Of a stretch of 64,000 bases of DNA, positions 24,216-62,592 are shown in pieces (position 1 is the first letter of the stretch; each line of letters begins with the position of its first letter). Source of the DNA: Sinohyriopsis cumingii (lineage: Eukaryota > Mollusca > Bivalvia > Unionida > Unionidae); NCBI GenBank assembly GCA_028554795.2, contig CM068842.1, positions 21,734,590 through 21,798,589 on the forward strand, in the 5' to 3' direction. The notes below the pieces were generated by a model, which had not been told where the DNA came from, searched no databases, and saw only the letters and a list, made by a program, of their open reading frames with translations. The translations under genes were made by a program, and so were the position numbers.

Positions 24216-26399
24216 AAGGTTTAAATCTACTACACTTCCATGTTTAAAATAATTAGGCTCGTATTGACATGCTGTGATAAAAAATATAGCATCTTAGTAA
24301 CAAAAAATCAAGACACGAAATTCAACTCATCCCTAAAGCATATGCCAGGGTAGAGAAGAAAAATGACAAAAATATCCTCAAATTGAAAGAAAGAAAGCAT
24401 AACTTTACTCGATAAACTCTGCCCAACAGTGAAATCATAATTTTTGTGTATTTGACTCTATATCAAGAATGTCCTCAACGTGCAGTAAAACGTTATTATG
24501 CAAAAAAAAGTGTACAAGTTGATTGCTAGTATATTGAGGTCGTTGAAATCTGGAGACACAATCGTCTCATCTACTGACATCATATGTTTATTCCACACGG
24601 AAGGAGTCATACATGTTCAAATTAATTAATTTAAAAATTCGCAAATTTCTTTAAAAATTTTAAAAGGGAAAAATGTTGTTATCAGAGCTTTTGTTGAAGT
24701 TCAGTTATTTTGTCAAAAGTCCTTTCCAGCTGCTATCTTCAAGCACCTGCTGTTTTTCGTGCATGAACGATACAGAGAAAGTAAGAAACGTGAGAGCAGT
24801 TCTAATTCTGGTACATTGTCAGCATAGGTTCCACGATGTCTTAAACTTTAAATTTACTAGTCTTCAGATGATAACTTAATTGATGTACTCAAAGGATCGT
24901 GTACAGTATAACCTAAATTATTCTAACCGGGTTTATCCAGAGTGTCGATATATTTGAACATTTTACAGTCAAACCTGATTTTAGTGGACACCTAAAGTTT
25001 TTCAGTAAGTCTGTTATAAACGATGTTGGCTTATTCAAGACATATATTATTACGTGATAAAGCGGTACTATAAAGAAATGTCCGTGACGAGCAGTTGTCC
25101 GTTTAAGTCAGTATCGATTATGTAAGGTTTTATTGTAAACGTTCTCGATATGTACAAAGATAATATGATCAAAAACTGGTTCACCCTAAATCCTGTTTAT
25201 CAAAATGAGCAGTATGAATACGAGAGGTTCTACAATTTATAAATTAAGAGGACCACACATGGAGCAACACACGGTGATCTCCCCCCTGGGGGACTGGAGA
25301 CGCATAATGTATGTAACAGAGTGAATGTTGAAGAAAAATGTTATTGTAACAAATATATAAGGCATTCTTGTTGCAGTCATCATGACTCGTAACAATTATC
25401 TTTGACGTATGGGCTAGTTCTGCAATAAATCGTTTTCTTGCGATGGATGATATACTCTTGTTTGGGGCATGATTGAGTTTTAATTAGAAATGAGTTTTTC
25501 CAGAAATAGTTATTAATAAAAGCAGAATAAAGATAGTTATTCTAACTCCATTATGCGTGTTAAATTTTTGGCAGTTATATAAAGTTAATCCGGTTCTTCT
25601 AGCCTAAATGACGGGGCGGGGGAGTGTTTCCCAAGTAATCTCCCTCGCGAAATCAGTCAGTCTATGTTTCTGTGGAAAGCCAAGAAGCTGACTCCGGGAA
25701 CTAATAAGTATTTCTCGTTATAAATTGTGCAAGGTTCTTGTGTTATAAATTGTGCAAGGTTCGTGTGTCTGGATGTTTAATGACACGAAACAAGAGATTG
25801 GGCTTCATAGTCTCAGAAAGCACAAGGTTGGTCTCAATCGCATGCAATATGTTCATTTACAAAATCTTGGAAATAATTGTTGAAATTTGTTTGTTTCACT
25901 TCATTCATTAATTTTCCTTGGATTCGAAAATTAATTGATTGCATTAATTTATCTTGAATATAATAGGACTCGTGTATTATGGGAAAGTCATAGCATATTA
26001 CGTTGATACGAAATTTGATAGAATAGTTCAAATTTACTCGTTGTTTGTAATAGGAATACTGTTTTCTAGGAATGTCATGCATTACTTATGATACTAATCT
26101 GGAGATTTGCGTGGATTCATCTGTATTGAATGATATGAGTCATGTAGGCTAGGAATTGATTTTACTAGGTCTGGAAATGTTATGCCAGTTAATTGCTAGA
26201 TAGCAAGTAATTTAGTTAAGACAAGACGTGAAGTATATTAATTCATATGTGTAATTAAGTTGTGAGTTCTTTCCTACCGAGAATCATACGCATGCTGACG
26301 AACGTAGTCGAATTAGTGAGTTATGGCCCAAAAAAGGGAGTAGTACTATGTCCAAAGATGTATAGTTGTGTCATGGTTCCAATCAAGAATGCAGCTAAC
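23732..26399. other. Host non-coding DNA
   Basis: AT-rich. It contains a (CA)n tract at about 24178-24212. I see no exon with good splice sites, RNA gene or transposon domain. Confidence 0.5.
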
Positions 26400-26411
26400 C
26401 ACAAGGGAAAG

Positions 26412-26652
26412 TTGTTGTTGTTGTTGTAGGGTTTAACGCCATTTTTCAGCACGCGATAGGCTATACATGGCGGCCAGTATTAATGGTGGAGGAAGAACCC
26501 GGGAAAACCCCGGAAAGAACCACCGACCCACGAGAAGCTACTGGCAAGCTTTCTCACATACCCACATTAGCCGAATCCGAGACTCGAACCCACGCAGATA
26601 GAGATGAGATGACAGTGATCCGTAACGGAGAGCGCTTTAGACCACTCGGCCA
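26412..26652 (-). mobile_element. tRNA-derived SINE (family A), complete copy
   Basis: Read on the minus strand it starts GTGGCCGAGTGGTCTAAAGC (A box), has GGGTTCGAGTCTC (B box), and continues through GGTTCTTTCC and CTTCCTCCACCAT to a (CAA)n tail. The 12-bp direct repeats CACAAGGGAAAG flank it exactly (26400-26411 and 26653-26664) and are the target duplication. The plus-strand 62-residue frame is the SINE in antisense. Confidence 0.9.
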
Positions 26653-26664
26653 CACAAGGGAAAG

Positions 26665-28808
26665 ACATTAATGCTATGATAATAGGGTTGTGTGTATCAG
26701 CGTAAGGCCTAACAAGAGTATGGATTATTGTTCGATCCCAGAAGTAACAAAGCCTTATAACTAATTACTTTGCATATTTAAGTATTTATTTAAAGGGGAA
26801 ATAACTAAGTATATAGACCATGCAGTGGGAAAGAGAACGGAAAACGAAGTTTCTGTTGATGACCCGTTATGAGTTGGAGAGATAGTGGAGGAAAATTAAT
26901 AGCCTGACTGTCACCAACGTTGATTTTAGGAGGACCGTAATCAACCAGATTATGCAGAGCAAATGAGCTGATGATGAAATTTGTTTTAAACGCTATACTA
27001 TAACGTCTAATAAAATATCTTATTAATTTAGTTATACTATTTCTAAGACAAAGTGACTCATTCAAATGTCATATTCACTTCGACTTGTTTACGTAAATGA
27101 TTTTCCATACAGGGCTTCGTGTTGTTCAGTTCTATATCTCTATCCGATCTCCGTTATTTTACCTGGTATTCTCCGCGTAATAATATTGCAGCTGAAAAGG
27201 TCTTGTTGTTTCGACTAGAGTGGTGTGTACATCTTTTAGTACTTTGTAATTAAACGATTTTACCCAAACACCCTCTGCACGGCATAACCACGATTGTGCT
27301 GATATGTCGTTTTACCCAACTCAAACACACTTGATATCCAATTAATCTAGTTTTCTTCCTTATGTATTATGTTTGTGTTAATATATGTATTTCATTTTTA
27401 ATTTTTGTTTGCTTAATGTGAGCGGTGTTGAAGGGTCTCTGTTTTATATCGCTGGTATCATACAGAAGAAAATGTTCCTCAACCTGTTTTCATACATAAA
27501 TTACTGTCCAAACTATTAACCTGTACGTTGCATCGCTGCTTTTAACTGAAGTATATCTAACGTTCCTCCAAACAAGTTGATGAAGTCGATAATTTCCCCA
27601 TAAACATCTTTATGAGGGCTAATGCTAACCATTAAACTCCTGGGAACGTTCATTAACACTTATTTGCACTTGCCTAGAAAATTTAAAATGGAACAAATAA
27701 ACTGCAAATTTGAAATGCAGTCTATGTTTTATTACAGGGAATGCTAAAATAAAGTAATATAAATAGTGCATGCCGTCGCTGTTTTCTGTCCTACTGGCCT
27801 CACTATGAACTGGAAGAAACTACCGTGCGTAATCACTGTTCTTTTAGTTTAATTAAAAATGCATTTATTATTAGAATATAATGACACGTTTAAAACTGCG
27901 CAAAGAACAGAATTATTCCGTGTTGGAGACCTTGACAAGCATTTTATGAAGATCGTCAAGTAGAAATATAATAACAAATTAAAAAGACCAATTGACCGCA
28001 GGATTTACAACATCAATACAATAAGATAAAATTATTTATAAACCTTTAAGTTCTTGAAAGAGAAAGTCATTTTAGGACTTGCCGTAAATGATATAAAAAA
28101 CATTTCTAAGGTGATCGTAGTTTTCAGGCTAACGTGTCGTTATGGAACATTACGTTGTCCTTTCACAAGAAGATTCATGAAATTTGTAACTGTTTAATAC
28201 ACTGCTTTATTTTTTTAAGTTAAGACTAACTAGCACTTTGTTGATGGACATGGCACCTTGTTGATGTATGTTTATTTCAATAACAGTAACCTTTTCAAAA
28301 GCTTACATTTTTTAACATATCTTTGCAACATATGTATAAAAAACATATGAGTACAAGAAAAATAATTAAGAATCTAGTCATATTGTATAGTGTAAGATGC
28401 AATGCAATCGAATGCAGTGTAAAAATTAATTGGATATGGTACTATTTTGTCAATAGTTTGTAAACAAGTGTAAGGTACATACTATCCTCCAACTTCCATC
28501 ATGTTGCAGTATTTAATTATATTTAAATGTGCATACCATAATGGATATAGTGCCAGAGCAAAACGGCACGTATACGGAATGGCCAGAAACGGCAACAAGA
28601 CGAAAGTACATGTATACGAAAATTTACCGGTTAAAAACGGTAAGTGAACATTATTTACTACGGTTCGGTTCCAGGAAACTCAGGACAGTAGTGCTAATAG
28701 TCAGAATACTGTACTAAACGTTATCAGACGCAATGTGTGCCTGGCTGACTGTCTTTATGTATGTATGTATGTATGTATGTATGTATGTATGTATGTATGT
28801 ATGTGTAT

Positions 28809-28868
<60 letters not shown>

Positions 28869-31240
28869 GCTATCCATGGATCCAAAGGAAAATAATTGAT
28901 AACATTAACAGTTTTTAAATGAAAAAAGAAAAAACATTATGATACATTCACTCGTACTGGTGTCGTGACCGACCATCTCTTTTGAGTGACTTTGCAGTTA
29001 TAATTTTCCCAGAGTCTTTTTGTGCTAAGATGAGAATTAATTACCGCTGGCTCGATATAAGGGTGTATCTGATATCATGATTGCTGCTTATACCAGCGAC
29101 TTTGTAGCAACAGTTATTGGTGATGTTTGCAAGGTCGAGATGTAGAAGGGGTTGGTGCGTGCAGGCTAGGCAACTGGTGCCGTAACACGCGGACCTGAGT
29201 TCGATTCTCTCAAAAGTACAAATTAACAGTCTCTTATCTGTAATTAAATAGTATTTCTTCGTACACATATCTGCTTAGATTCTGTCAAATGCTGCCAAAT
29301 GCTACTAAAATCACACCACTAGATCGTGAATTTCTTACCAATAAGAAGATGAGGCAGATGGATTTTGATTACAGAGTCATACAGGCAGCTAAAACGAAAT
29401 TAAATTTTAAAAGAAAAGAAGAGAAAGAAGGAACCAAACTACAAGAAAGCAACATAGACCCTATGCTTCCCATAATGGTTCATCCTCTTCTCTCATACTG
29501 CCCCGCCATTGGCCCAACTATCCCTGCTTTCCTAGCTCCCTCTATGAAGAGGCTGGGTGGGTGGAATAAACATTCTTAGACCATTGCTTATGTCTACATT
29601 GCACACGCACGTATTTACATTTGACATGTCTCGCGCTTTCACTTCAGTGGGTGGGAACACAAATGAGCGATAGTATGCTATTTGTTCCAATTTTCAGTTA
29701 ATATTTAAACCATTCTTTAAACAATCCAGAGCAATAAATGCTCCCTTTTTTTACTGTTGAATATATAAGTAAATATCGCCTGATTGCTTGGATGTTACTA
29801 ATTTAGGTAAATCGTTTATTCTTGCACCAACCGTCTACATGAATCTTGGTATCAAAATTTCATTTTTAATTTCTTAGAAGGATTATATTGTTGAAACTGA
29901 TCACTTCTAAGACTTGAAAGAAAACAGATTGTCAAGATAAAGATAGAGGAAAAATGTTAAGAAGATCTCAGTAAACTTATAGACAGAAAAACACCATTTG
30001 GCTTCCCCATGGGAAGATGATAGAAGCTAGAATATAAACTCTCGATTTTTTTATGAATTCAAAGTGTTATAGTCAATTTGAAATCTGTTAAACAAGTAAA
30101 AAAAATGTATTAAAATTTATTTGTAGACCTTTTAATTTCCATAATTCTATTTTTATCATAAAAGCCAGCCGTATAAAATATTGTTAGTTTGTGGGGGTGG
30201 GTGGGTGGGTAAAATTTTATTAGGGGGGTCACTGAAAGTTTGACAGTTGTTGACAAGGGGGGAGGGGGGTAAAACATTGCCTAAATATTGTTGACATAAT
30301 TAATGTACGTCCCCAAAGACGAATGCAAACGACGCAACGCTCAAAATGGGATCTTTATTAATATAGCAAAGCCGTTGATTGGTTTAGTTTTGTGGATTTA
30401 ACAAAATGTCAATAAATACACAAACAAGCACACACACAAAAAAATTTTAAAAAAAAATTAAAGAAATAAACATACGAAGCTGGATATTCTCTCTTGATTT
30501 TGGATGTAAGATAACCTTTTTGAATAGTTGGGTTTTACACTGAAAGTATTGATTAGATCGGTTTAAAACGGTATTTAGATGAACTATAGCTTGAAGAAAG
30601 AACTTTCAGTCGTTCTCGTATGCGCCGTCTACTTTTGCAGTGCATCTGAAAACTGGCATCTCCGGCTATGAAACTCAAGTATAATTTTCACATTCATTTT
30701 TAAGTTTGTCAAAATATGATTTATTTTTAGTTGTTCACCAATTAGCTCAAAAAGATTTGTGCTTAATTTATTTATGTTGATCAATAAGCGCGTCTCTCTT
30801 ACATGAATTTATTCTTTAATCCATGTTTTATTCTATTTTTGTCTTGTGGGACATTTCAGTGAAAATTATTTTTGAACTAGAATATGTGGCAAACTGAGAA
30901 AGTGCAATGACCGTGAAAACCCTAAATTTGATTGATGTGTGAACTGCAAGTTACCATTAGGGAATTTTGGTATGGGGAGGGGCTGGCGGGAAACAAGTAG
31001 CCAATGTCGCAGCAAAGTGAATAAAACATATATCCGTGGTCGTTTTCTTATTCTCTTATCATAAAAAAGCTCGGTTTCTGACAGGTTTAAGAATCTACAT
31101 ATATACGTCCTCCTCTTTAGTTAACTAAAGTTAGTTCGTTCGAACGTAAAGTTCAACAGAAACGAGGTGGAAAGAATACATATAGCAGAGTAAGGAGAGA
31201 AGCCGAACTATTTGGTACAAAACTTGCAAGTATTTAAAGA
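26665..31240. other. Host non-coding DNA upstream of the collagen-like gene
   Basis: AT-rich, with (GTAT)n at 28756-28806 and (AG)n at 28815-28864. There is a tRNA-like fragment with a GAGTTCGATTCTC B box near 29193, and a G-rich tract at 30193. A 96-codon frame at 29289 is listed separately. Any promoter of the gene at 31241 would lie near the right end; I see no clear TATA box. Confidence 0.4.
29289..29579 (+). CDS. Hypothetical 96-residue open frame
   Basis: An ATG-initiated frame with a Lys-rich middle and a Pro-rich end, followed closely by AATAAA (29563-29568, overlapping the last codons). It has no recognised domain, and its length is near what chance allows in this region. It may be a decayed retrocopy or nothing. 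Confidence 0.15.
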   Translation: MLPNATKITPLDREFLTNKKMRQMDFDYRVIQAAKTKLNFKRKEEKEGTKLQESNIDPMLPIMVHPLLSYCPAIGPTIPAFLAPSMKRLGGWNKHS

Positions 31241-53051
<21,811 letters not shown>

Positions 53052-53322
53052 ATTCTCAGACGCTTGCGACCGTATTAATGAGGCGAGAGATCTAAATGCA
53101 AGTCTGCTTTTATACAAGTCCTCCAGAGTGACCATTTTACAGAACAGTAAGAGTGTATAGCCTCTGTGTGTTGTAAACTTCAACAACTGTTTAATGGTTA
53201 CTATTTTTAATCCCTTTATCAATTTTACAGTATATGTCTAGTTCCTATTAGCATGAATATTGTAAATGTATTGAAATTTTCTAGTGATTTCTCAATAATC
53301 ATCATTCAGCAAAAACATCAAG

Positions 53323-53328
53323 AATAAA
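53323..53328 (+). promoter_or_regulatory. Poly(A) signal of the collagen-like gene
   Basis: AATAAA 272 nt after the stop codon. Confidence 0.6.
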
Positions 53329-53339
53329 ATGCTTTTCAT

Positions 53340-54770
53340 CTACATTGTTTGATTTTCTTTACTGTCACCAAATTTGTTGCTGGAAGCTAATATGCATATT
53401 AGCTTGGCCGACAATCATAATACACACCACGTAAACACGCAAAAACAGGACGAAAATGGAACGGAGATGGGTTAAACTTATAATGGCGGAAAATGCACAA
53501 TGTTAATTCCGATTTTTTCAAAAATAGAGTCGAATTTGTATTTTCTATATGTTGCTTAGCTTTTGTTTTGAATGGTTTTTTTTTTTTGCACTCATAGTTT
53601 TAATGAACAATGGCAAATATTTACAAATATCTTTTGTCAACAAAATTAGAATCTTCTCTCATTGTTTATAACATATCTTATCACATTTTATAATGATGCA
53701 GAAATCAATCGGATAATATATTTTTGTATGCACATACGGTGACTTTGGGAAAAGAGCAGCGTGTTAACACACGCAGAGACGTTTTCAAAATTTTACTTAA
53801 CTGGAAATTTCTTGTCACTGACTGATACATATTTCATCTGAAGAAATATAGGATATATGTATATCATTTATGTGTTGATTGTTCTTGAGTTTTAGAAGAA
53901 ACAAAATGCAGCGACGTGCAAAAGTAAACTAGGAGATGGCAAAGTCACGCAAAGACAGGCCACGAGACGCAAAATGAGCGCAGAATCGTTATAGGGTAGA
54001 TGTTTACTGAGTTACCGTGTTTGTTAAGCATTCTATACACATTCATGTATATGGAACAGCAAAGATATGTTCTCTGAACTTTCTACGTAGACATTGCTTT
54101 GTAAGTCCCACAAGTTGCAAGTATGTATATACTAACTGCATACCTGCGAATGCGTCGAAACATAAGTTTTCAAATATAAAGTTATGTGAATTATTATCAT
54201 TCTTTTATATAAATGTTAACATATATTTATACTGAATTAAGTTTACCACATATTGTTGAAAATAAACTTAGATACCAAGAAGTGAATTGTATAATCAGTT
54301 ATTATTCTAACAGCTATACAATTTTGACAAGCATTAATATTTATAGCATTGATTTTCAGTATATACTATTCAAAGATTAATAAAATAATTCTCACTTTAG
54401 GTTGTTTAAAGAGATTATATATTGATGCAAAATTTGACAAAACCGATGCAAAACTCAAAAGAGACACTTAAAGACAAAGAAAATATGCTATAAATGTAGA
54501 TGTAAAATCATTTCGTTACAAATACAAAAAGTTGAAGCCTGAACATAAGTTAATTATTTCGTTTTATTCCTTGTACAAATTCACGTTAGAACTGAACATA
54601 AAAACATGTATACGTAATCAATTGCCTATTTCATTTTTGTGTCTATTCCTTCTGTGTTTTAAAACAAATATTTGACTTCTTAGATTTAGTTATATATGAT
54701 TTGTTTTAATATTCATACAAAGAAATGAAAATTAAACAAGATAAAAGAGATTAAAATTCCCTTTAATCTA

Positions 54771-54858
<88 letters not shown>

Positions 54859-55584
54859 ATGTATATTCAAAGCAGTTCAACATGAGCTCATTTTTGAGTG
54901 TTAACTTCATGTCTGTGCAACGGTTCTTCAGGTTCAACTTTCTGACAAGGGACTGATGCATCGGTACTACGAGGTTTCCATCTGGTGGTTTTGTGCCTTC
55001 TCTTGCACGACAAAATGTTGAAACGCTTCTGAAGTTTGTAGGTGATTAATATCTTGGTCATTGTTTTTGCGGACTTAATTATCAAAGGGTAATTGAAGTT
55101 TTAACGTTATTGCTATTTCATCAGTTTTAATTCAGGTAATTTGCCGGCCGCACACTTTTAACCATTTTAAAAATTACATTTTGACAATGCGCTGATGCGA
55201 ATATCCAGTTAACTGGACTGTTATTTCTTTAATGTAAATATTTATTGCCGATAATTTCAAAATTGTAGAAAATGTGTGGCTCAGTATTTAACGAGCACAT
55301 AAAAGAAGCACAATTGTGACTGCAATAGACTACTGTATTAGAATTAAAGTGGAATAAATTCATAATCTCATATCCATTACATACCACTTGTGATTGCAAA
55401 CACGTGTTGGCACGTGTTAATTGGATTGCAATAGCATGTTCCTACCGTATACCTTAAATTTAGTAACACAGTATATGGTCTCTAATATTAGAAGTTTACG
55501 ACGTGTCTGTCCTTGTTCTAGTGCTATGGTAATTGAGTTAAGTTGATATTTTGTTGAAAAAAGATAAATCAACACGTAACAAGG
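53340..55584. other. Host non-coding DNA
   Basis: AT-rich, with an (AT)n tract at 54777-54854. No gene recognised. Confidence 0.5.
54777..54854. repeat. (AT)n microsatellite
   Basis: About 38 units. Confidence 0.95.
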
Positions 55585-56790
55585 CGACCGCTCCGGCCGC
55601 TTAAGTGGTTAGAGCGTCTGTCTCGGACGCGGAAGGTCGGAAGTTCGAACGGCGGCCGAGTCATACCAGAGACTTATGAAAATGGTACTAGCAGCTGCCT
55701 TGCTTGATGCTCAGCATTAAGAGATGAGTGTTAGGAGTGGTCGGCCTGGTGTCAGGATAATTTGACTGGGTGAGGTATGATTCCACACTTCTACACATCA
55801 TTGTAAACTGTCACTCTGCAAACATCGTTGTAAACTGTAACACTGCAAACATCGTTGTAAACTGTCACACTGCAAACATCGTTGCAAGCTGTCAGACTGC
55901 AAACATCATTGTACACTGTCACACGGCAAACATCATTGTACACTGTCACACGGCAAACATCATTGTAAACTGTTACACGGCAAACATCATTGTACACTGT
56001 CACACTGCAAACATCATTGTAAACTGTCACACGGCAAACATCATTGTACAGTCACACGGCAAACATCATTGCACACTGTCACACGGCAAACATCATTGTA
56101 AACTGTCACACGGTAAACATGATTGTAAACTGTTACACGGCAAACATCACTGTACACTGTCACACGGCAAACATCATCGTACACTGTCACAGGGCAAACA
56201 TCATTGCACACTATCACACGGCAAACATCATTGTAAACTGTTGCACGGCAAACATTGTAAACTGTCACACGGCAAACATCATTGTAAATTGTCACACTGC
56301 AAACATCGTTGTACACTGTCACACTGCAAACATGATTGTACACTGTCACACGGCAAACATCATTGTACACTGTCACACGGCAAACATCATTGTAAACTGT
56401 CACACAACAAACATCATTGTAAATTGTCACACTGCAAACATCGCTGTACACTGTCACACTGCAAACATCATTGTACACTGTCACACGGCAAACATTGTAC
56501 ACTGTCACACAGCAAACATCATTGTAAATTGTCACACTGCAAACATCGTTGTACACTGTCACACTGCAAACATCATTGTAAACTTTCACACGGCAAACAT
56601 CATTGTAAACTGTCACACAGCAAACATCATTGTAAATTGTCACACTGCAAACATCGTTGTACACTGTCACACTGCAAACATCGTTGTAAACTGTCACACG
56701 GCAAACATCATTGCAAACTGTCACACGGAAAACATCGTAGCGATATGACTAAGACTGGTAAAGCTACGTGGAAAGTCTAAATCAAATCCC
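55585..56790 (+). mobile_element. tRNA-derived SINE (family B) with internal minisatellite expansion
   Basis: Head GACCGCTCCGGCCGCTTAAG and B box AAGTTCGAACGG, the family body to about 55795, then the array, then the family 3' end (CATCGTAGCGATATGACTAA and GCTACGTGGAAAGTC). The whole insert behaves as one SINE with an expanded segment. Confidence 0.85.
55795..56735 (+). repeat. 27-bp minisatellite born inside a SINE, about 35 copies
   Basis: The unit is CATCATTGTAAACTGTCACA plus CGGCAAA, with variants. Each unit matches the single CATCACTATAAACTGCCACA plus CTGCAGA segment of ordinary family B copies (for example in 45758-46078). The 336-codon frame across it is an artefact of the 27-bp period. 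Confidence 0.92.
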
Positions 56791-57770
56791 ACATAAAAGG
56801 GGAAATAATTTTATTAAAATATATTTTGCTTTAAAACAGTAAATATTTTCTAGTATTGTAAGATTACGAGTCTCAGAGTCTCAAAGCCGTCTTTGCCGAG
56901 TCTGTGTCCGTCTTTGCGTGTCCTTTGTCTATCTTTACCATATTTTTGCGCGTCCTTGACAGTCTTTGCGTGTCTTATTCCCTTTCGCAACACTACTGTG
57001 TTTAAATATTTGAGACATTTGCACGAGGTTTCTTGATGGGTACTGAAAAAATAAGATATAGTAGAGGTAACAATTAATTATCTGTCAAAATGAACTTTCA
57101 CAATGAAATTCATTTTAAAAAAATGCAATCCAAAAATATAGAACTATCAAAACATAACGTATACGTCGTCTATTTCTTTATATGAAGTATACATCAATAT
57201 AATGATTTATTTAGTTAAGCAAAGTTTTAAAATGTATTTGCTTGTTTTTGCACGCTTCTCCTTATATATACATACATACATACATACATACATACATACA
57301 TAAATACAGACATACATACATATATACATACTCACGAGTAAATTTCCGTATCCGTATGAGATAAAATATGTTACAATTAAGATTAAAGGAAGATTCCATT
57401 GTTCTGACAAAATGCAGTATTTAACATAATTTTGTACAACGTTCGATGGGTGCAAATACTTATTTTAAAAAAATAGAAGAACAAAACAAACATTTCTAAT
57501 TTTATGTCTATATATAAAGTTTGTATGAAAAGTAAATATTTACCCGTATTGTAGTTATATAATAACTCTGTAATGTTTTTGGCATTATTTTTCTTTCTTT
57601 GCCTTGTCTTTGTCCGTCAGTAGGTGTCGTTGAGCGTATTTGCCGTGTCTAGTATTACTATTGTCTGACATATTTTGTCTTTCTAGTGATTATTTCATAT
57701 GCGTTGGATTTCCATTGCAGTCAAATCAGCTTCCCTTGGAGACGGGTGACCGAAACGTGTGTGCGTGTGT
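56791..57770. other. Host non-coding DNA
   Basis: AT-rich, with a (CATA)n array at about 57268-57330. Nothing else recognised. Confidence 0.5.
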
Positions 57771-57991
57771 GTGATTTCGATTTTTAACGTAGCTTTAAAG
57801 CAATTTCAGTCATATCGCTACGATGTACACAGTATGGCAGTTTGGAATGATGTCCAGCACTGGGGCATCATGCTGAAGACATGTATCATGATGTCTCACC
57901 TAGTCACATTATTCTAACACCAGGCAGACCAGATGAACCTCATAATGCTGAACGCCTGGCGAGGCAGCTGTTAGTACCATTGTTATGTCTT
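57771..57991 (-). mobile_element. tRNA-derived SINE (family B), 5' truncated
   Basis: The minus-strand copy retains the TACGTTAAAAATC tail, CATCGTAGCGATATGAC, and the body up to GGTACTAACAGCTGCC; the tRNA-like head is absent. Confidence 0.8.
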
Positions 57992-58000
57992 TGCTGCGTG

Positions 58001-58009
58001 TTTGTGTGT

Positions 58010-58067
<58 letters not shown>
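58001..58067. repeat. (GT)n microsatellite between two SINE copies
   Basis: Corresponds to the CA-rich 3' tail of the neighbouring minus-strand SINE. Confidence 0.9.
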
Positions 58068-58324
58068 TTTGGATTTTTAACGTAGCTTTAAAACAAATTC
58101 AATCATACCGCTACGATGTCTGCAGTGTGGCAGTTTCTAGTGACCCAGTCACATTATCATGACACCAGGCCGATCAGTCCTAACACTAACCTCTTAATGC
58201 TGAGCGCCAAGCGAGGCAGCTGTTAGTACCATTTTTACAATTCTTTGGTATGACTCGGTCGGGATCGAATCCACGACATCCCGCATCCGAGACGGACGCT
58301 CTAACCACTAGGCCACCGGGGCGA
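58068..58324 (-). mobile_element. tRNA-derived SINE (family B), shortened body
   Basis: Minus strand: head CCCGGTGGCCTAGTGGTTAG, B box GGATTCGATCCC, body and tail TACGTTAAAAATCC. About 50 nt of the body (the CATGATGCCCCAG part) is deleted. Confidence 0.85.
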
Positions 58325-58361
58325 TGACCTAAACGATGTTGGGCAGCTATGTCAACTTGAG

Positions 58362-58450
58362 TAAATTCTTTGGTATGACTCGGCCGGGGTTCGAACCATC
58401 GACCTCCCTCATTCGAGCCAGATGCTCTGACCACTAGGCCACCGGGGCGA
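58362..58450 (-). mobile_element. SINE family B head, tandemly duplicated
   Basis: Only the tRNA-like head is present (GGCCTAGTGGTCAGAGCATC and GGTTCGAACCCC). The following ~40 nt (GATGACCTAAACGATGTTGG and onward) occurs after both this head and the copy at 58324, so head plus flank is repeated locally. Confidence 0.75.
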
Positions 58451-58491
58451 TGACCTAAACGATGTTGGGCAGCTATGTCAACTTGAGTAAG

Positions 58492-62323
<3,832 letters not shown>

Positions 62324-62592
62324 TGTTGTTGTTATTGTTGTTGTTGTTGTTGTTGTTGTAGGGTTTAACGCCATTAATCAGTACAAGATAGTCTATATAT
62401 GGCGGCCAGTATAAATGGTGGAGGAAGAACCCGGGAAAACTCCATACATAACCACCGACCAACAAGAAGCTACTAGCAAAAATTCTCACATACCCACATT
62501 GGCCGAACCCGATACTCGAGCCCATTCAGACAGAGGTGAGAAGACAATGATCTGTAACGGTGAGCGCTTTAGACCACTCGGCCACTCAGGCC
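62324..62592 (-). mobile_element. tRNA-derived SINE (family A)
   Basis: Minus strand: GTGGCCGAGTGGTCTAAAGC head, body with CTTCCTCCACCAT, tail GGCGTTAAACCC and a long (CAA)n. The B box is mutated (GGGCTCGAGTATC). The plus-strand open frame is antisense SINE. Confidence 0.88.

Noticed and set aside
26483..26671. Open frame beginning MVEEEPGKTPE, also seen at 62415
   Set aside because: Antisense translation of SINE family A; the similarity between the two frames reflects the shared SINE, not a gene.
28733..28918. Open frame with Arg-Glu repeats
   Set aside because: Translation of adjacent (GTAT)n and (AG)n microsatellites.
55770..56780. A 336-codon open frame
   Set aside because: It is the 27-bp minisatellite read through; the period is a multiple of three, so all frames without a stop in the unit stay open.
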